From: Candidatus Arcticimaribacter sp.
Lineage (GTDB): Bacteria > Bacteroidota > Bacteroidia > Flavobacteriales > Flavobacteriaceae
Length of the DNA stretch: 64,000 nt
Assembly: GCA_002708445.1 (NCBI GenBank)
Contig: PAOB01000009.1
Span: 3,146 to 67,145 of the forward strand
Direction of reading: 5' to 3'
Notes under the pieces: generated by a model
Databases searched by the model: none
What the model was told of the DNA's origin: nothing
The model's input: the letters and a program-made list of their open reading frames with translations, nothing else
Made by a program: the position numbers and the translations under genes
Shown: positions 16,082-25,546 of the stretch, piece after piece
How positions within the stretch are numbered: the stretch's first letter is position 1
Layout of the letters: every line of letters begins with the position of its first letter

Positions 16082-16323
16082 AAGAATTTTGGTTTTAAAA
16101 TAGTAGTAATTAGGGGGGTTAAATAGAATTTAAATTGGGTTAGTAACTTAAAGTACTTTTTTTAGTGTTCTTTTGTTAGCATTTTTTTATTAACCTCACT
16201 ATGAGCAATGTGGTTGATGTAGTTGTAGGTTAAAGATATACTTACAACTCTATTATAAATCAAAGAAACACTTTGTGCTAACCCATACTTTAATTTATAA
16301 TTTAATTATTTTATGATAAGCTT

Positions 16324-16752
16324 ATGACGAAATATGATAAAGAAAATTATTTCCATCGAAAGTATACAAAAACATTAATGATAATAAGTGCTATTTTTTT
16401 AGCCGTCAATGGATTTGGACTTTCTTTTTTCCCTAATGAAATTTCTTTTTTATTAACCAACGATGATAATCATATTTTTATATTAATTCTACAGATTTTA
16501 GGGGCTCTATATTTGGGTTTTAGCTATATAAATTGGATGTCAAAAAATAGTTTAATAGGTGGTATTTATAACAAACCTTTAATTATAGGAAATACACTTC
16601 ATTTCTTAACTGCTTCAATTGCTATGATAAAATTAGTTTTCAAATTTGATAATAATCTTCAGTTAATTTTATCTTACACATTAATTTACTGTCTTTTCAC
16701 ATTATTTTTTGGATATGTCTTTTTCACTAGTCCATTTTCAAACAAACAATAG
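16324..16752 (+). CDS. Unknown four-helix membrane protein
   Basis: 142 residues with four predicted transmembrane helices (about 18-38, 49-68, 83-103 and 112-132) and short loops; motif GALYLGFSYINWMSK between helices two and three. The layout resembles small DoxX-like or DUF4345-like proteins, but I cannot assign a family. The start codon lies within a perfect palindrome ATAAGCTTAT (16316-16325). Stands alone between the tRNA-Ser element and the exbB cluster; perhaps accessory DNA. Confidence 0.7.
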   Translation: MTKYDKENYFHRKYTKTLMIISAIFLAVNGFGLSFFPNEISFLLTNDDNHIFILILQILGALYLGFSYINWMSKNSLIGGIYNKPLIIGNTLHFLTASIAMIKLVFKFDNNLQLILSYTLIYCLFTLFFGYVFFTSPFSNKQ

Positions 16753-17019
16753 AGATAAATATTTGAAGTGATTTCCTCTATGAGTTCCAAAAAAACAAGT
16801 CTTATTTTTTATGAAATAGATATTGATAAATTCTCTCATGCAAATGAAATTTCCAAAGAATCCATCAAATGATTTGAAAAGTATTAGAGATTATCTCATT
16901 TTTTCTTTTCTTTGTCAGCACAATAAAAATGGAGATAAACAAAAAATTAGTTTAAACAGTATTTTTTTTTATCTTTAAAACTTTAAAACTTTAAAAAATT
17001 AAGAACAAAAATTTATTCA
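16753..17019. other. Intergenic region upstream of exbB
   Basis: Contains three tandem copies of CTTTAAAA at 16973-16996, preceded by TAT so that the first reads TATCTTTA, one base off the minus-10 consensus. This is the likely exbB promoter area. A 30-codon plus-strand frame at 16780-16872 has no recognisable features. Confidence 0.45.
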
Positions 17020-17793
17020 ATGAGAAAATTATTAGTTGCCTTTGTAGCCAGCATTTTGATGACCGGTTTTTCCGTGAGTGCAAATACAATTACTCTTGCA
17101 GCTGCTGATAATACAGTAGCTTCAACAATCATTCAAGATGATGATCAAGATTCTGGAGAATCAGCATCTTTTACACAAGAATTAAAAACAAGATTTATTG
17201 AAGGTGGTCCAGGATTTATGGGTATTGTTTTAATCTGTTTGATACTAGGTCTTGCAATTGCTATTGAAAGAATTATCTTTTTAAATTTAGCAACAACAAA
17301 CACTAAGAAATTAACTGAAGGTGTTGAAGAAGCTCTTGCAAATGGTGGAGTTGATGCTGCTAAAGACCTTTGTAGAGATACAAAAGGACCCGTTGCTTCG
17401 ATCTTTTATCAAGGTCTTGACCGCGTTGACGAAGGTGTGGAAAGCGCAGAGAAAGCAATAGTAGCTTACGGTGGAGTTCAAATGGGACAATTAGAGAAAA
17501 ATGTTTCTTGGATTTCATTATTTATCGCTCTAGCCCCGATGCTTGGGTTTATGGGAACTGTAATCGGGATGATTCAAGCTTTTGACAAAATTGAAGCAGC
17601 AGGAGACATGCAGCCTTCTCTTGTAGCTGGAGGTATTAAAGTTGCACTTTTGACTACTGTATTTGGTCTTGTTGTTGCCATTATCCTTCAAATTTTTTAT
17701 AACTACATCGTTGCTAAAATTGACAGCATTGTTAATGATATGGAAGATGCATCAATCACATTGGTTGACATTCTGGTAGCACACAAGAAATAG
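17020..17793 (+). CDS. exbB: MotA/TolQ/ExbB proton channel family protein
   Basis: Inner-membrane proton channel subunit that energises TonB- or Tol-type systems. 257 residues: N-terminal signal-like helix (1-22) and an acidic linker, then three TM helices (about 68-90, 160-185, 200-232). Conserved ExbB sequence LAPMLGFMGTVIGMIQAFDK at helix two and AGGIKVALLTTVFGLVVAII at helix three are present. First gene of a plus-strand cluster with two ExbD genes, which together would form one ExbB5-ExbD2 type motor. The extended signal-bearing N terminus is common in Bacteroidota. Confidence 0.93.
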   Translation: MRKLLVAFVASILMTGFSVSANTITLAAADNTVASTIIQDDDQDSGESASFTQELKTRFIEGGPGFMGIVLICLILGLAIAIERIIFLNLATTNTKKLTEGVEEALANGGVDAAKDLCRDTKGPVASIFYQGLDRVDEGVESAEKAIVAYGGVQMGQLEKNVSWISLFIALAPMLGFMGTVIGMIQAFDKIEAAGDMQPSLVAGGIKVALLTTVFGLVVAIILQIFYNYIVAKIDSIVNDMEDASITLVDILVAHKK

Positions 17794-17820
17794 TTATTTA
17801 CCCACATAAATTTGTAAATT

Positions 17821-18267
17821 ATGAATTTTCAAAAAATAGTAAAAATCATCACAGGAATTCTTGGAATTCTAGGAATTGTATTCCTTTTCATGGTAGTTGG
17901 AGCCGGTGATGAAGAAATAAAGGCAGCCGCTGCTGTAGGTAACTACAGTAAAGTGAGTCCTCTAATTAGCCTCTCTCAATTTATTTTGGGTATAGCCGTA
18001 ATAGCTACTTTGATTTTCTCCATGATTGGTCTCTTCTCGGATGGGGCTAAATTGAAAAAAGCTCTTTTCTCAGCAGTAGGATTTCTAGTCGTCTTAGGAA
18101 TAGCTTATGCAACCTCAGAAGGTGTTGAAACACCAATGAAAGACGGAGAAATATTGTCTGCATCTGGATCTCGGTGGGTAGGTACAGGAATTAGAATGTT
18201 TTATTTCCTTGCCGTAATTGCAATTGGTTCAATGCTATTTGCAGGTGCAAAGAAATTAATCAAATAA
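17821..18267 (+). CDS. Unknown four-helix membrane protein in the exbB-exbD cluster
   Basis: 148 residues, four TM helices (about 7-28, 47-70, 79-100 and 122-142). Lies between exbB and exbD with 27-base and 9-base gaps, so almost certainly co-transcribed. No enzymatic motif is seen. This position between exbB and exbD is a recurring arrangement in Flavobacteriaceae as far as I recall, which suggests an accessory subunit of the motor; that is inference. Confidence 0.75.
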   Translation: MNFQKIVKIITGILGILGIVFLFMVVGAGDEEIKAAAAVGNYSKVSPLISLSQFILGIAVIATLIFSMIGLFSDGAKLKKALFSAVGFLVVLGIAYATSEGVETPMKDGEILSASGSRWVGTGIRMFYFLAVIAIGSMLFAGAKKLIK

Positions 18268-18276
18268 ACGAATAAC

Positions 18277-18900
18277 ATGGCAAAAAGAGCAGCACCGGAG
18301 GTAAATGCTGGATCGATGGCAGACATTGCTTTCTTACTTTTGATTTTCTTTCTGGTTACCACAACTATTGAAACGGATTCAGGGATTAACAGAAAGCTTC
18401 CACCTACTGATGAAGTAGTAGATCCTCCGATCATTAAAGAAAGAAACATATTTACGGTAGTTGTAAATAAAAACAATCAATTTCTTGTTGAGGAAAAGCC
18501 ACTAGAAATTTCTGAAATTAGAGAGCAAGCAATTGCTTTCTTGGATAACGGAGGCGGAGTAGGTGATGAGGCTTGTGACTATTGCCAAGGAGCAAAAGAT
18601 CCAAGTTCTTCCGATAACCCAGAAAAAGCAATTATCTCTTTAAAGAACAACAGGGAGACTTCTTACAAAGTTTACATAGCAGTTCAAAATGAATTAGTTG
18701 CAGCCTACAACGATTTAAGAGATCGTGAATTTGTGAGACTTAATCCACTTTTGGGATTAACTTTCGTAGAGGCAAATAAGCGCTACGCTGATCCACGGAC
18801 TTCTCCAGAAGAAAAGGAACGACTAAAGCCTAAATTAGCTGAAGTTAAATTAATGTTTCCTCAGAAATTATCTGAAGCAGAACCAAGTAAGAACAATTAA
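18277..18900 (+). CDS. exbD: ExbD/TolR family biopolymer transport protein, first copy
   Basis: 207 residues. Cytoplasmic N terminus, one TM helix (about 14-33) in the sequence GSMADIAFLLLIFFLVTTTI, with the functional Asp at residue 15 expected to relay protons. The periplasmic domain is larger than in E. coli ExbD and carries a two-Cys insertion (GDEACDYCQG near residues 87-96). Follows the unknown membrane protein by nine bases and precedes a second ExbD by 11. Confidence 0.92.
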   Translation: MAKRAAPEVNAGSMADIAFLLLIFFLVTTTIETDSGINRKLPPTDEVVDPPIIKERNIFTVVVNKNNQFLVEEKPLEISEIREQAIAFLDNGGGVGDEACDYCQGAKDPSSSDNPEKAIISLKNNRETSYKVYIAVQNELVAAYNDLRDREFVRLNPLLGLTFVEANKRYADPRTSPEEKERLKPKLAEVKLMFPQKLSEAEPSKNN

Positions 18901-18911
18901 AACCTTAAAAC

Positions 18912-19397
18912 ATGGCTAAATTTAAAAAGAAAAAAGGAGGAGAAACCCCTGCTATTTCAACAGCATCTTTACCCGATATTGTTTTCATGTTATTGTTCTT
19001 CTTCATGGTAGCTACAGTAATGCGAGATAGTACGTTGATGGTTCAAAACACCTTACCAGCAGCGGATCAAATCCAAAAACTAGATAAGAAAGATCGTGTA
19101 ATGTACATCTACGCAGGAAAACCTTCAAGCAGATATGCTGATAAATACGGGAGTCAGGCACGTATTCAACTGAATGATAAATTCGCTACAGTCGAAGACG
19201 TAGGCGCTTTTGTACTAGCTGAACGTGCTTCAAAACGTCAAGAATTACAGAATGTTTTGACAACTGCTTTGAAAGTTGACGGGGACACCAACATGGGACT
19301 GATCTCCGATATTAAGCAAGAGTTAAGACAGGTTAATGCTTTGAAAATCAACTACACTACTCGTGTGGGAGATTACACGCAAAACATGAAAAACTGA
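18912..19397 (+). CDS. exbD: ExbD/TolR family biopolymer transport protein, second copy
   Basis: 161 residues with basic N terminus (MAKFKKKKGG), one TM helix with SLPDIVFMLLFFFMVATVM and the functional Asp at about residue 21, then a compact periplasmic domain. Divergent from the first copy, so a heterodimer of ExbD paralogs is plausible. A strong terminator follows, closing the exbB cluster. Confidence 0.92.
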   Translation: MAKFKKKKGGETPAISTASLPDIVFMLLFFFMVATVMRDSTLMVQNTLPAADQIQKLDKKDRVMYIYAGKPSSRYADKYGSQARIQLNDKFATVEDVGAFVLAERASKRQELQNVLTTALKVDGDTNMGLISDIKQELRQVNALKINYTTRVGDYTQNMKN

Positions 19398-19419
19398 TAA
19401 AAATTTTATTTCAAAAAAA

Positions 19420-19449
19420 GGGTGTTTCTTAGAAACACCCTTTTTTTTT
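19420..19449 (+). terminator. Terminator after the exbB-exbD cluster
   Basis: GGGTGTTTCT (19420-19429) and AGAAACACCC (19431-19440) form the stem, flanked by seven A before and nine T after, so it may work in both directions. Confidence 0.9.
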
Positions 19450-19474
19450 GGAAAACTTCTTCTACCTTTATACA

Positions 19475-20152
19475 ATGAATTTTTTTTTAAAATTTTTCTT
19501 TTTCTTTTTGAGTATTCATTCTGTGGCTCAAGACAGTCTGAGGATTACAAAAGATCGTTACAAGGAAGATCAATGGTACACAAGTATTTCATTTTTACTT
19601 GCCGATGAATCCATCGAAGGTTTTCGATTGAATGGTTTATCACAATCTTTTAGTGTTGGTTTTATTAAAGATATTTCTTTAAACGATAGATCAAACAGGG
19701 CATTGGGAATCGGTTTGGGATATGGAATCAATAATTACGGATCAAACCTTAGCTATTCAAAAGAAAACAATAATATTTATGAATTTAGTTTAATTGAAAG
19801 CACTCAGCTAATTTCTAAGAATCGGTTGATTACTCATTTCCTCGAAGTCCCAATTGAATTTCGGTGGAGGACTTCAACTGCCACAAAATACAAGTTTTGG
19901 AGGATTTACACTGGCTATCTTCTGCGTTACAATTTTTTTTCAAGACTCAAACCTTTCTATGACCCTTCAATAATTTTAAATGAAGTAATACCCATAAGTC
20001 ATGCATTAAAGATTTCGGCGGGATACAATACTTGGAATATTTATTTTGAATACAGCTTAACTCCTTTTTTCAAAACTGGTACACAAACAAATTTGGGCAC
20101 TCCATTAGAATTGAATGCCATAAGAGCGGGTTTAGTATTCTATGTTTTATAA
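19475..20152 (+). CDS. porT: PorT family outer-membrane beta-barrel protein
   Basis: 225 residues from the ATG at 19475; the open frame extends upstream to a TTG at 19448 that lies in the terminator T-run, so I reject that start. Signal peptide 1-18 (FFFFFLSIHSVAQ), then a short eight-strand type barrel with repeated amphipathic strands (IGLGYGINNYG, EVPIEFRWRTS, FEYSLTPFF). PorT/SprT is required for type IX secretion and gliding in Bacteroidota. The position next to rpoN and exbD supports this, but small barrels are hard to tell apart by eye. Confidence 0.7.
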   Translation: MNFFLKFFFFFLSIHSVAQDSLRITKDRYKEDQWYTSISFLLADESIEGFRLNGLSQSFSVGFIKDISLNDRSNRALGIGLGYGINNYGSNLSYSKENNNIYEFSLIESTQLISKNRLITHFLEVPIEFRWRTSTATKYKFWRIYTGYLLRYNFFSRLKPFYDPSIILNEVIPISHALKISAGYNTWNIYFEYSLTPFFKTGTQTNLGTPLELNAIRAGLVFYVL

Positions 20153-21592
20153 TTCTTTTCGAAGACGGGCTACAGGAAAATCCATTTGTTCTCTGTACTT
20201 AGCAACTGTTCTTCTAGCTACTCTGTAACCTCCTTTTAGTAACTCTTCAGATAATGCTAAATCTGCCAAAGGTTTCTTTTTGTCTTCTTGTTCGATTAGC
20301 GTGCGTAGGTTTTTTTTAATTTCTAAAGTTGAAACTTCTTCTCCATCTTCATTGGTAAGAGATTCTGAAAAGAAGCTTTTAAGAAGTTTAGTTCCATAAG
20401 GAGTTTCTATGTATTTACTGTTTGCTACTCTCGAAACGGTTGAAATGTCCATTTTGATTATTTCAGCAATATCTTTTAGAATCATCGGTTTTAACTTTAG
20501 TTCATCCCCCGATAAAAAATATGCTTCCTGATGCTTTACAATTGCATTGATCGTTTGAAATAAAGTTTGATGACGTTGAGCTACAGCATCGATAAACCAC
20601 TGGGCAGCGTCTAGTTTTTGTTTGATGAATTGTATTGCGTCTTTTTGAGCTGAATTTTTACCTGGAGCTGCTTGATAACCTTTCATCATTTCTTTGTAGG
20701 ATGATGAAATATGTAGCTCAGGTGCATTTCGACGATTCAATACCACATTGAGTATTCCATTATCAACTGTCAAAATAAAATCGGAAACGATATGAGTGTT
20801 TTGAAAAGTTCCAGACAAAGCTCCACCAGGTTTGGGGTTTAGTCGTTCTATTTCTTTAAGTCCTTGTTTCAAAAGCTCTTGATCAACATCAAATTTTTCT
20901 TGGAGTTTTACAAAGTGTTTTTTAGAAAACAAGTCAAAGGCTTCATTAATAATTTTAGAAGCCATGATTTGGGGGACAGAAAGCTGTTTTCTACTCAATT
21001 GTAGAGAAAGACATTCCTGTAGTGTTCGCGCTCCAACACCAGCAGGGTCCAGTGATTGTACCTTTTCAAGAACTAATTCCAGTTGTTCTTCTTCTACAAT
21101 AATGTTTTGAGTGAAAGCCAAATCATCTAGAACATCTTGTAAAGATCTCCTCAGATATCCACTGTCATCGATACTTCCAATCAAAAATTCAGCAATTTGC
21201 TCTTCTTCTGGAGTTAATATTAAAGAGCTGATTTGACCTTTTAAATATTGATGAAAACCAATTCCACCAGTTAAAGGAATGGTTTTTTCTTCATCGTCAC
21301 TACTAAAATTATTTGCGGTTAGTTTGTACGATGGTGTTTCATCATCACTCAAATAAGCATCAATATCGATTTCTTGAGTGTCAATTGTTTCATGGTCCTC
21401 AAAGTCATCTTGAAAATCACTTAATGGCTCATCTTCCTTTTCCTTTCCTGTTTCAAGAGCTGGATTTTCTTCAATTTCATTTTGTAGTCGTTGTTCAAAA
21501 TCTAAAGTTGTCAGCTGAATCATCTTCATCAACTGAATCTGCTGAGGAGATAATTTCTGTGAGAGCTTTAATTGAAATTGTTGTTTGAGCAT
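20147..21592 (-). CDS. rpoN: RNA polymerase sigma-54 factor
   Basis: Alternative sigma factor that needs AAA+ activators. 481 residues: Q-rich activator-interacting N terminus (MLKQQFQLKLSQKLSPQQIQ), acidic linker (about 45-95), core-binding domain, an HTH near residues 365-390 (DIAEIIKMDISTVSRVANSK) and the RpoN box ARRTVAKYRE near 462-471. Convergent overlap of six bases with the PorT-like gene. Its TATATTTA upstream is one base off the minus-10 consensus. No sigma-54 activator gene is in the window. Confidence 0.96.
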   Translation of the reverse strand: MLKQQFQLKLSQKLSPQQIQLMKMIQLTTLDFEQRLQNEIEENPALETGKEKEDEPLSDFQDDFEDHETIDTQEIDIDAYLSDDETPSYKLTANNFSSDDEEKTIPLTGGIGFHQYLKGQISSLILTPEEEQIAEFLIGSIDDSGYLRRSLQDVLDDLAFTQNIIVEEEQLELVLEKVQSLDPAGVGARTLQECLSLQLSRKQLSVPQIMASKIINEAFDLFSKKHFVKLQEKFDVDQELLKQGLKEIERLNPKPGGALSGTFQNTHIVSDFILTVDNGILNVVLNRRNAPELHISSSYKEMMKGYQAAPGKNSAQKDAIQFIKQKLDAAQWFIDAVAQRHQTLFQTINAIVKHQEAYFLSGDELKLKPMILKDIAEIIKMDISTVSRVANSKYIETPYGTKLLKSFFSESLTNEDGEEVSTLEIKKNLRTLIEQEDKKKPLADLALSEELLKGGYRVARRTVAKYREQMDFPVARLRKEL

Positions 21593-21639
21593 AAATAAGC
21601 TTGAGACTTTTTTCTTAAATATAAAAAAAACCCTAGACT

Positions 21640-23064
21640 TTAGAAAGCAGCATTCTGAGGGGTTCTAGGAAATGGAATTACATCACGTATGTTACTCATA
21701 CCTGTTGCGAACAAAACTAAGCGTTCAAAACCGAGTCCAAATCCACTGTGGGGAGCACTTCCAAAACGTCTAAGATCAAGGTACCACCACAACTCTTCTT
21801 CATCAATTCCCATGGCTTTTATTCGTTCTTGAAGAACTTCCAAACGCTCTTCTCGTTGAGATCCACCTACAATTTCTCCAATTCCTGGAAATAAAATATC
21901 CATTGCTCTAACGGTCTTTTGATCCTGGTTCATACGCATGTAAAATGCTTTGATGGTTGCTGGGTAGTCATAGAGAATAACGGGACATTTAAAGTGTTTT
22001 TCAACTAAAAATCGCTCGTGCTCACTTTGTAAATCTGCACCCCATTGGTCAATATTAAACTTGAATTTTTTCTTTTTATTTGGCTTGCTGTTACGTAATA
22101 CGTCGATGGCTTCGGTGTAGCTTACTCGTTTAAATTCATTTTCTACAACAAATTTGATTTTTTCTAATAATCCCATGGGTGATCTTTCCGCTTGAGGTTT
22201 GGATTTATCTTCTTGTTTCAATCTGTTATCCAAAAACATCAAATCTTCTTCACATTCTTTGAGAATGTATACCAAAACATTTTTTATGAATTTTTCTGCC
22301 AAATCCATATTGTCATTTAAATCAAAAAAAGCCATTTCGGGTTCAATCATCCAAAACTCTGCAAGATGACGAGTAGTATTCGAATTTTCTGCTCTAAAAG
22401 TAGGTCCAAAGGTGTAAACTTCCCCCAAACCCATAGCATAGGTTTCGGCTTCAAGTTGTCCAGAAACGGTGAGATGTGTTTCTTTTCCAAAAAAGTCTTT
22501 GCTAAAATCTACACTACCTTCCTCTGTCAGGGGTGTATTTTTTAAATCTAAAGCACTAACACGAAACATTTCTCCTGCTCCCTCAGCGTCACTTCCAGTA
22601 ACAATAGGAGTGTTTACGTATTGAAAGCCTTCATTTCTAAAAAATTGATGTACTCCAAACGCAAGAGCCGAACGTACTCGCATTACGGCACTAAAGGTTG
22701 CTGTTCTAACTCGTAAATGAGCCTTTTCTCTTAAAAACTCTAGGCTGTGTTTCTTAGGTTGAATCGGATAGCTCTCTGGATCAGCCTCTCCATAAACGTG
22801 TAGATCGGTTACTTGAATTTCATATGATTGACCTTTCCCTTGGCTTTCGATGTAATTCCCTGTGATTTTGACAGCAGCTCCCGTATTAATGCTTTTGAGT
22901 AATGCTTCATCCATCGACTCAAAATCTACAACACATTGTAAATTCCCTAATGTAGAACCGTCATTCAAAGCAATAAACCGATTGGCTCTAAAGGTTCTTA
23001 CCCAACCTTTAACAGTAACTTGTTGGCCTGTAGCGGATGTTTTTAATAAGGACTTGATCTTCAT
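21640..23064 (-). CDS. asnS: Asparaginyl-tRNA synthetase
   Basis: Class IIb aminoacyl-tRNA synthetase, 474 residues. N-terminal OB-fold anticodon-binding domain (about 1-105, VKGWVRTFRANRFIALNDGS), then the class II core with motif 2 FGPTFRAENSNTTRHLAEFW and motif 3 GFGLGFERLVLFATG near the C terminus. The AsnRS hallmark is the motif 2 region rather than the AspRS insertion. A TATCTTTG element lies 19 bases before the ATG. Confidence 0.97.
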   Translation of the reverse strand: MKIKSLLKTSATGQQVTVKGWVRTFRANRFIALNDGSTLGNLQCVVDFESMDEALLKSINTGAAVKITGNYIESQGKGQSYEIQVTDLHVYGEADPESYPIQPKKHSLEFLREKAHLRVRTATFSAVMRVRSALAFGVHQFFRNEGFQYVNTPIVTGSDAEGAGEMFRVSALDLKNTPLTEEGSVDFSKDFFGKETHLTVSGQLEAETYAMGLGEVYTFGPTFRAENSNTTRHLAEFWMIEPEMAFFDLNDNMDLAEKFIKNVLVYILKECEEDLMFLDNRLKQEDKSKPQAERSPMGLLEKIKFVVENEFKRVSYTEAIDVLRNSKPNKKKKFKFNIDQWGADLQSEHERFLVEKHFKCPVILYDYPATIKAFYMRMNQDQKTVRAMDILFPGIGEIVGGSQREERLEVLQERIKAMGIDEEELWWYLDLRRFGSAPHSGFGLGFERLVLFATGMSNIRDVIPFPRTPQNAAF

Positions 23065-23083
23065 AATGTTTCTAATTTCGCTG

Positions 23084-23091
23084 CAAAGATA
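23084..23091 (-). promoter_or_regulatory. Minus-10 element TATCTTTG of asnS
   Basis: Perfect consensus, 19 bases before the asnS ATG at 23064. Confidence 0.55.
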
Positions 23092-23120
23092 GCAGTTTAT
23101 CTAAAATTTAATTGTTCGTT

Positions 23121-25511
23121 TTATGCTTCCTTTGATTCTTTTTGTTCTAAAATTTGAAGCTTAGGTTCTTTGATGACATTTTCATTTGAGACAGTGCGTT
23201 CCAAGGAAATTAATAAAGAGGGAAGTAGAATTAAATTTGCAAGCATTGCAAAAAGTAAGGTTGCTGAAACCAAACCTCCAAGTGCAACAGTTCCACCAAA
23301 TTCTGAAATCATAAAAATAGAAAACCCAAAAAATAAAACAATGGACGTGTAGAACATACTTACTCCAGTTTCTCTCAATGCAGCATAAACCGATCGTTGT
23401 ATTTTCCATTTTGATTCAATGAGTTCCTGCCGATATTTTGCGAGGAAATGGATGGTATCGTCAACAGAAATTCCGAAGGCAATACTAAAAACCAATATGG
23501 TAGATGGTTTTATGGGAATGCCCAAAAACCCCATCATCCCTGCTGTAACCAACAAGGGTAATAGGTTAGGGATGAGTGAAATCAGGATCATTTTAAAAGA
23601 CCTAAACAAGTATGCCATAAAAAGAGCAATTAATAAAATGGCCAGAGAAAGCGATAAAATTAAATTCTTGATAAGGTATTTAGTCCCCTTTAAAAAAATC
23701 AGGGACTTCCCAGTGAGCTGAATGTCATAGCGATTTTCAGGAAAAATCTTTTTAATTTCTTTTTCAAGTTCATATTTAATTTCCTCCATTCGTTCGGTAA
23801 GAATGTCCTTCATAAACGTAGTCATTCGAGCATATTGACCTGTTGAGTCTACATAATTTTTCAATAAAGCATCTCCCTGTTCTGAGGAATCAAAATAGGA
23901 GAAAATGAATTTGTTTTCTTGAGCAGTCGGAAGTTTGTAGTAGTTTGGATTTCCATTGTAATAGGCCTGTTTGGCATATTTTATCGCATTGACTACTGAA
24001 ATGGGTTTAGAAAGCTCAGGAAAAGCATCAATACTTTTTCCAAGTGCATCCATTCGCTTTAATGTGGGAAGTTTGATAACTCCATTTTTTCGTTGGGTAT
24101 TGATCAAAATTTCTAGAGGGACAACTCCATCAAACTCTCTATCAAAGAAAAGAATGTCTTTAAAAAATTCTTTTTTCTGAGGCATGTCCTCTAAAATACT
24201 TCCAGAGATTCTGATTTGATAAATTCCAATGATACTTCCTATGAGGAGAATGAGTGAAATAATGTAGGTATTGATTCTTCGGTGTCGAACGTTTTTTTCC
24301 ATCCAATTCACAAAGCGATCAATGGATTTATTTTTTAAATGATTCAGATGCTTTTGGTTGGGGAGTGGCAAGAAACTGTAGATGATTGGAATTAATAGCA
24401 GTGAGAGAATAAAGATTCCAATAACATTGATTGAGGCAATGATTCCAAATTCGGTCAATAACTTACTGTCGGTTAAAATAAAAGTTGCAAAACCTGATGC
24501 AGTGGTAAGGTTGGTCATCAAAGTTACATTCCCAATTTTGATGATTACTTGTTGGAGTGATTTTATTTGATTTCCATGTTTAGCAACCTCTTGTTGGTAT
24601 TTATTGATAAGAAAAATACAATTGGGTATTCCAATAACAATAATCAAAGGTGGTATCAGGGCTGTTAATACAGTAATTTCGTAACCCATCCATCCAAGTG
24701 TACCAAGTGCCCAAGCAACACCAAAAAGAACGATGACCATGGAAATGACAGTAGTGCGAATGGAACGGAAAAACAAAAAGAAAATTAAAGAGGTTACCCC
24801 CATTGCTCCTAGAACAAAAATCCCGATTTCATCGACAATATTTTGAGCATTTAGAGTTCTGATGTATGGCATCCCAGAAATACGGACATCAGTGTTGCTT
24901 TCCTTTTCAAATTTTTCTATTGTAGGAATAAAAACATCGTAAATAAAAGCCTTTCTTAAGGCACTATTTACAACTTCATTCTTCATGTAAATAGCAGTTC
25001 TAACAGTCTGTGTTTCTTTGTTGAAGATTAGGTTTTCAAAGAAGGGTAATTCTTTAAATAATTTCTGTTTGAGTAAAGCATAAGCATCTTCAGTTTCTGG
25101 TTTGTCAGCCAGAAAAGGAGTTATTTCAAATTTATTTCTCTTTGTGTTTTTTGATAATGTGCTTAAATTTTCGAGTGATAAAACAAAATCAATTTCAGGA
25201 TAAGCCCCAAGTTCTTTACTTAGCTTATTCCATGCTTCAAATTTACCTTTACTAAATAAATTCGGGTCTTGAAGTGCCAAAACCATCACGTTTCCATCCT
25301 CTCCAAAAAGGTCTAAAAACTGATTGTATCGGACGTTTTCTTCGTGTTGATCAGGAAGTAAATTGGCTTCAGTAAAAGTAAAACGCATGTACTTCCATTG
25401 AGAAGCCCAAAAAAAGGTTATAGCAATGAGTAGTAAAAGTATTGTTATGCGATTACGAAGAATGAGTCGAGCAACACCTTCCCAAAAATTCCATTTCACT
25501 TTTTTCTTCAT
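23121..25511 (-). CDS. RND superfamily (MMPL/HAE3-type) transporter
   Basis: 796 residues with the duplicated RND layout: TM1 (about 20-38), a periplasmic domain, five TMs (about 235-400), then TM7 (about 425-445), a second periplasmic domain and five TMs to about 775. Each TM block carries a sterol-sensing-like signature (FLFFRSIRTTVISMVIVLFG; VFSIAFGISVDDTIHFLAKY with the proton-relay Asp pair). No membrane-fusion or outer-membrane partner is adjacent, typical for lipid-type MMPL/HAE3 exporters. Located in the pyrH-frr-asnS-rpoN block; substrate unknown. Confidence 0.88.
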   Translation of the reverse strand: MKKKVKWNFWEGVARLILRNRITILLLLIAITFFWASQWKYMRFTFTEANLLPDQHEENVRYNQFLDLFGEDGNVMVLALQDPNLFSKGKFEAWNKLSKELGAYPEIDFVLSLENLSTLSKNTKRNKFEITPFLADKPETEDAYALLKQKLFKELPFFENLIFNKETQTVRTAIYMKNEVVNSALRKAFIYDVFIPTIEKFEKESNTDVRISGMPYIRTLNAQNIVDEIGIFVLGAMGVTSLIFFLFFRSIRTTVISMVIVLFGVAWALGTLGWMGYEITVLTALIPPLIIVIGIPNCIFLINKYQQEVAKHGNQIKSLQQVIIKIGNVTLMTNLTTASGFATFILTDSKLLTEFGIIASINVIGIFILSLLLIPIIYSFLPLPNQKHLNHLKNKSIDRFVNWMEKNVRHRRINTYIISLILLIGSIIGIYQIRISGSILEDMPQKKEFFKDILFFDREFDGVVPLEILINTQRKNGVIKLPTLKRMDALGKSIDAFPELSKPISVVNAIKYAKQAYYNGNPNYYKLPTAQENKFIFSYFDSSEQGDALLKNYVDSTGQYARMTTFMKDILTERMEEIKYELEKEIKKIFPENRYDIQLTGKSLIFLKGTKYLIKNLILSLSLAILLIALFMAYLFRSFKMILISLIPNLLPLLVTAGMMGFLGIPIKPSTILVFSIAFGISVDDTIHFLAKYRQELIESKWKIQRSVYAALRETGVSMFYTSIVLFFGFSIFMISEFGGTVALGGLVSATLLFAMLANLILLPSLLISLERTVSNENVIKEPKLQILEQKESKEA

Positions 25512-25546
25512 AATTTAAAAGAACCCTAAGCCATTGATGAAAAGGT

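Noticed and set aside
16780-16872. 30-codon plus-strand frame upstream of exbB
   Set aside because: Starts MSSKKTSLIF, but with no promoter element, no motif and no neighbour logic.
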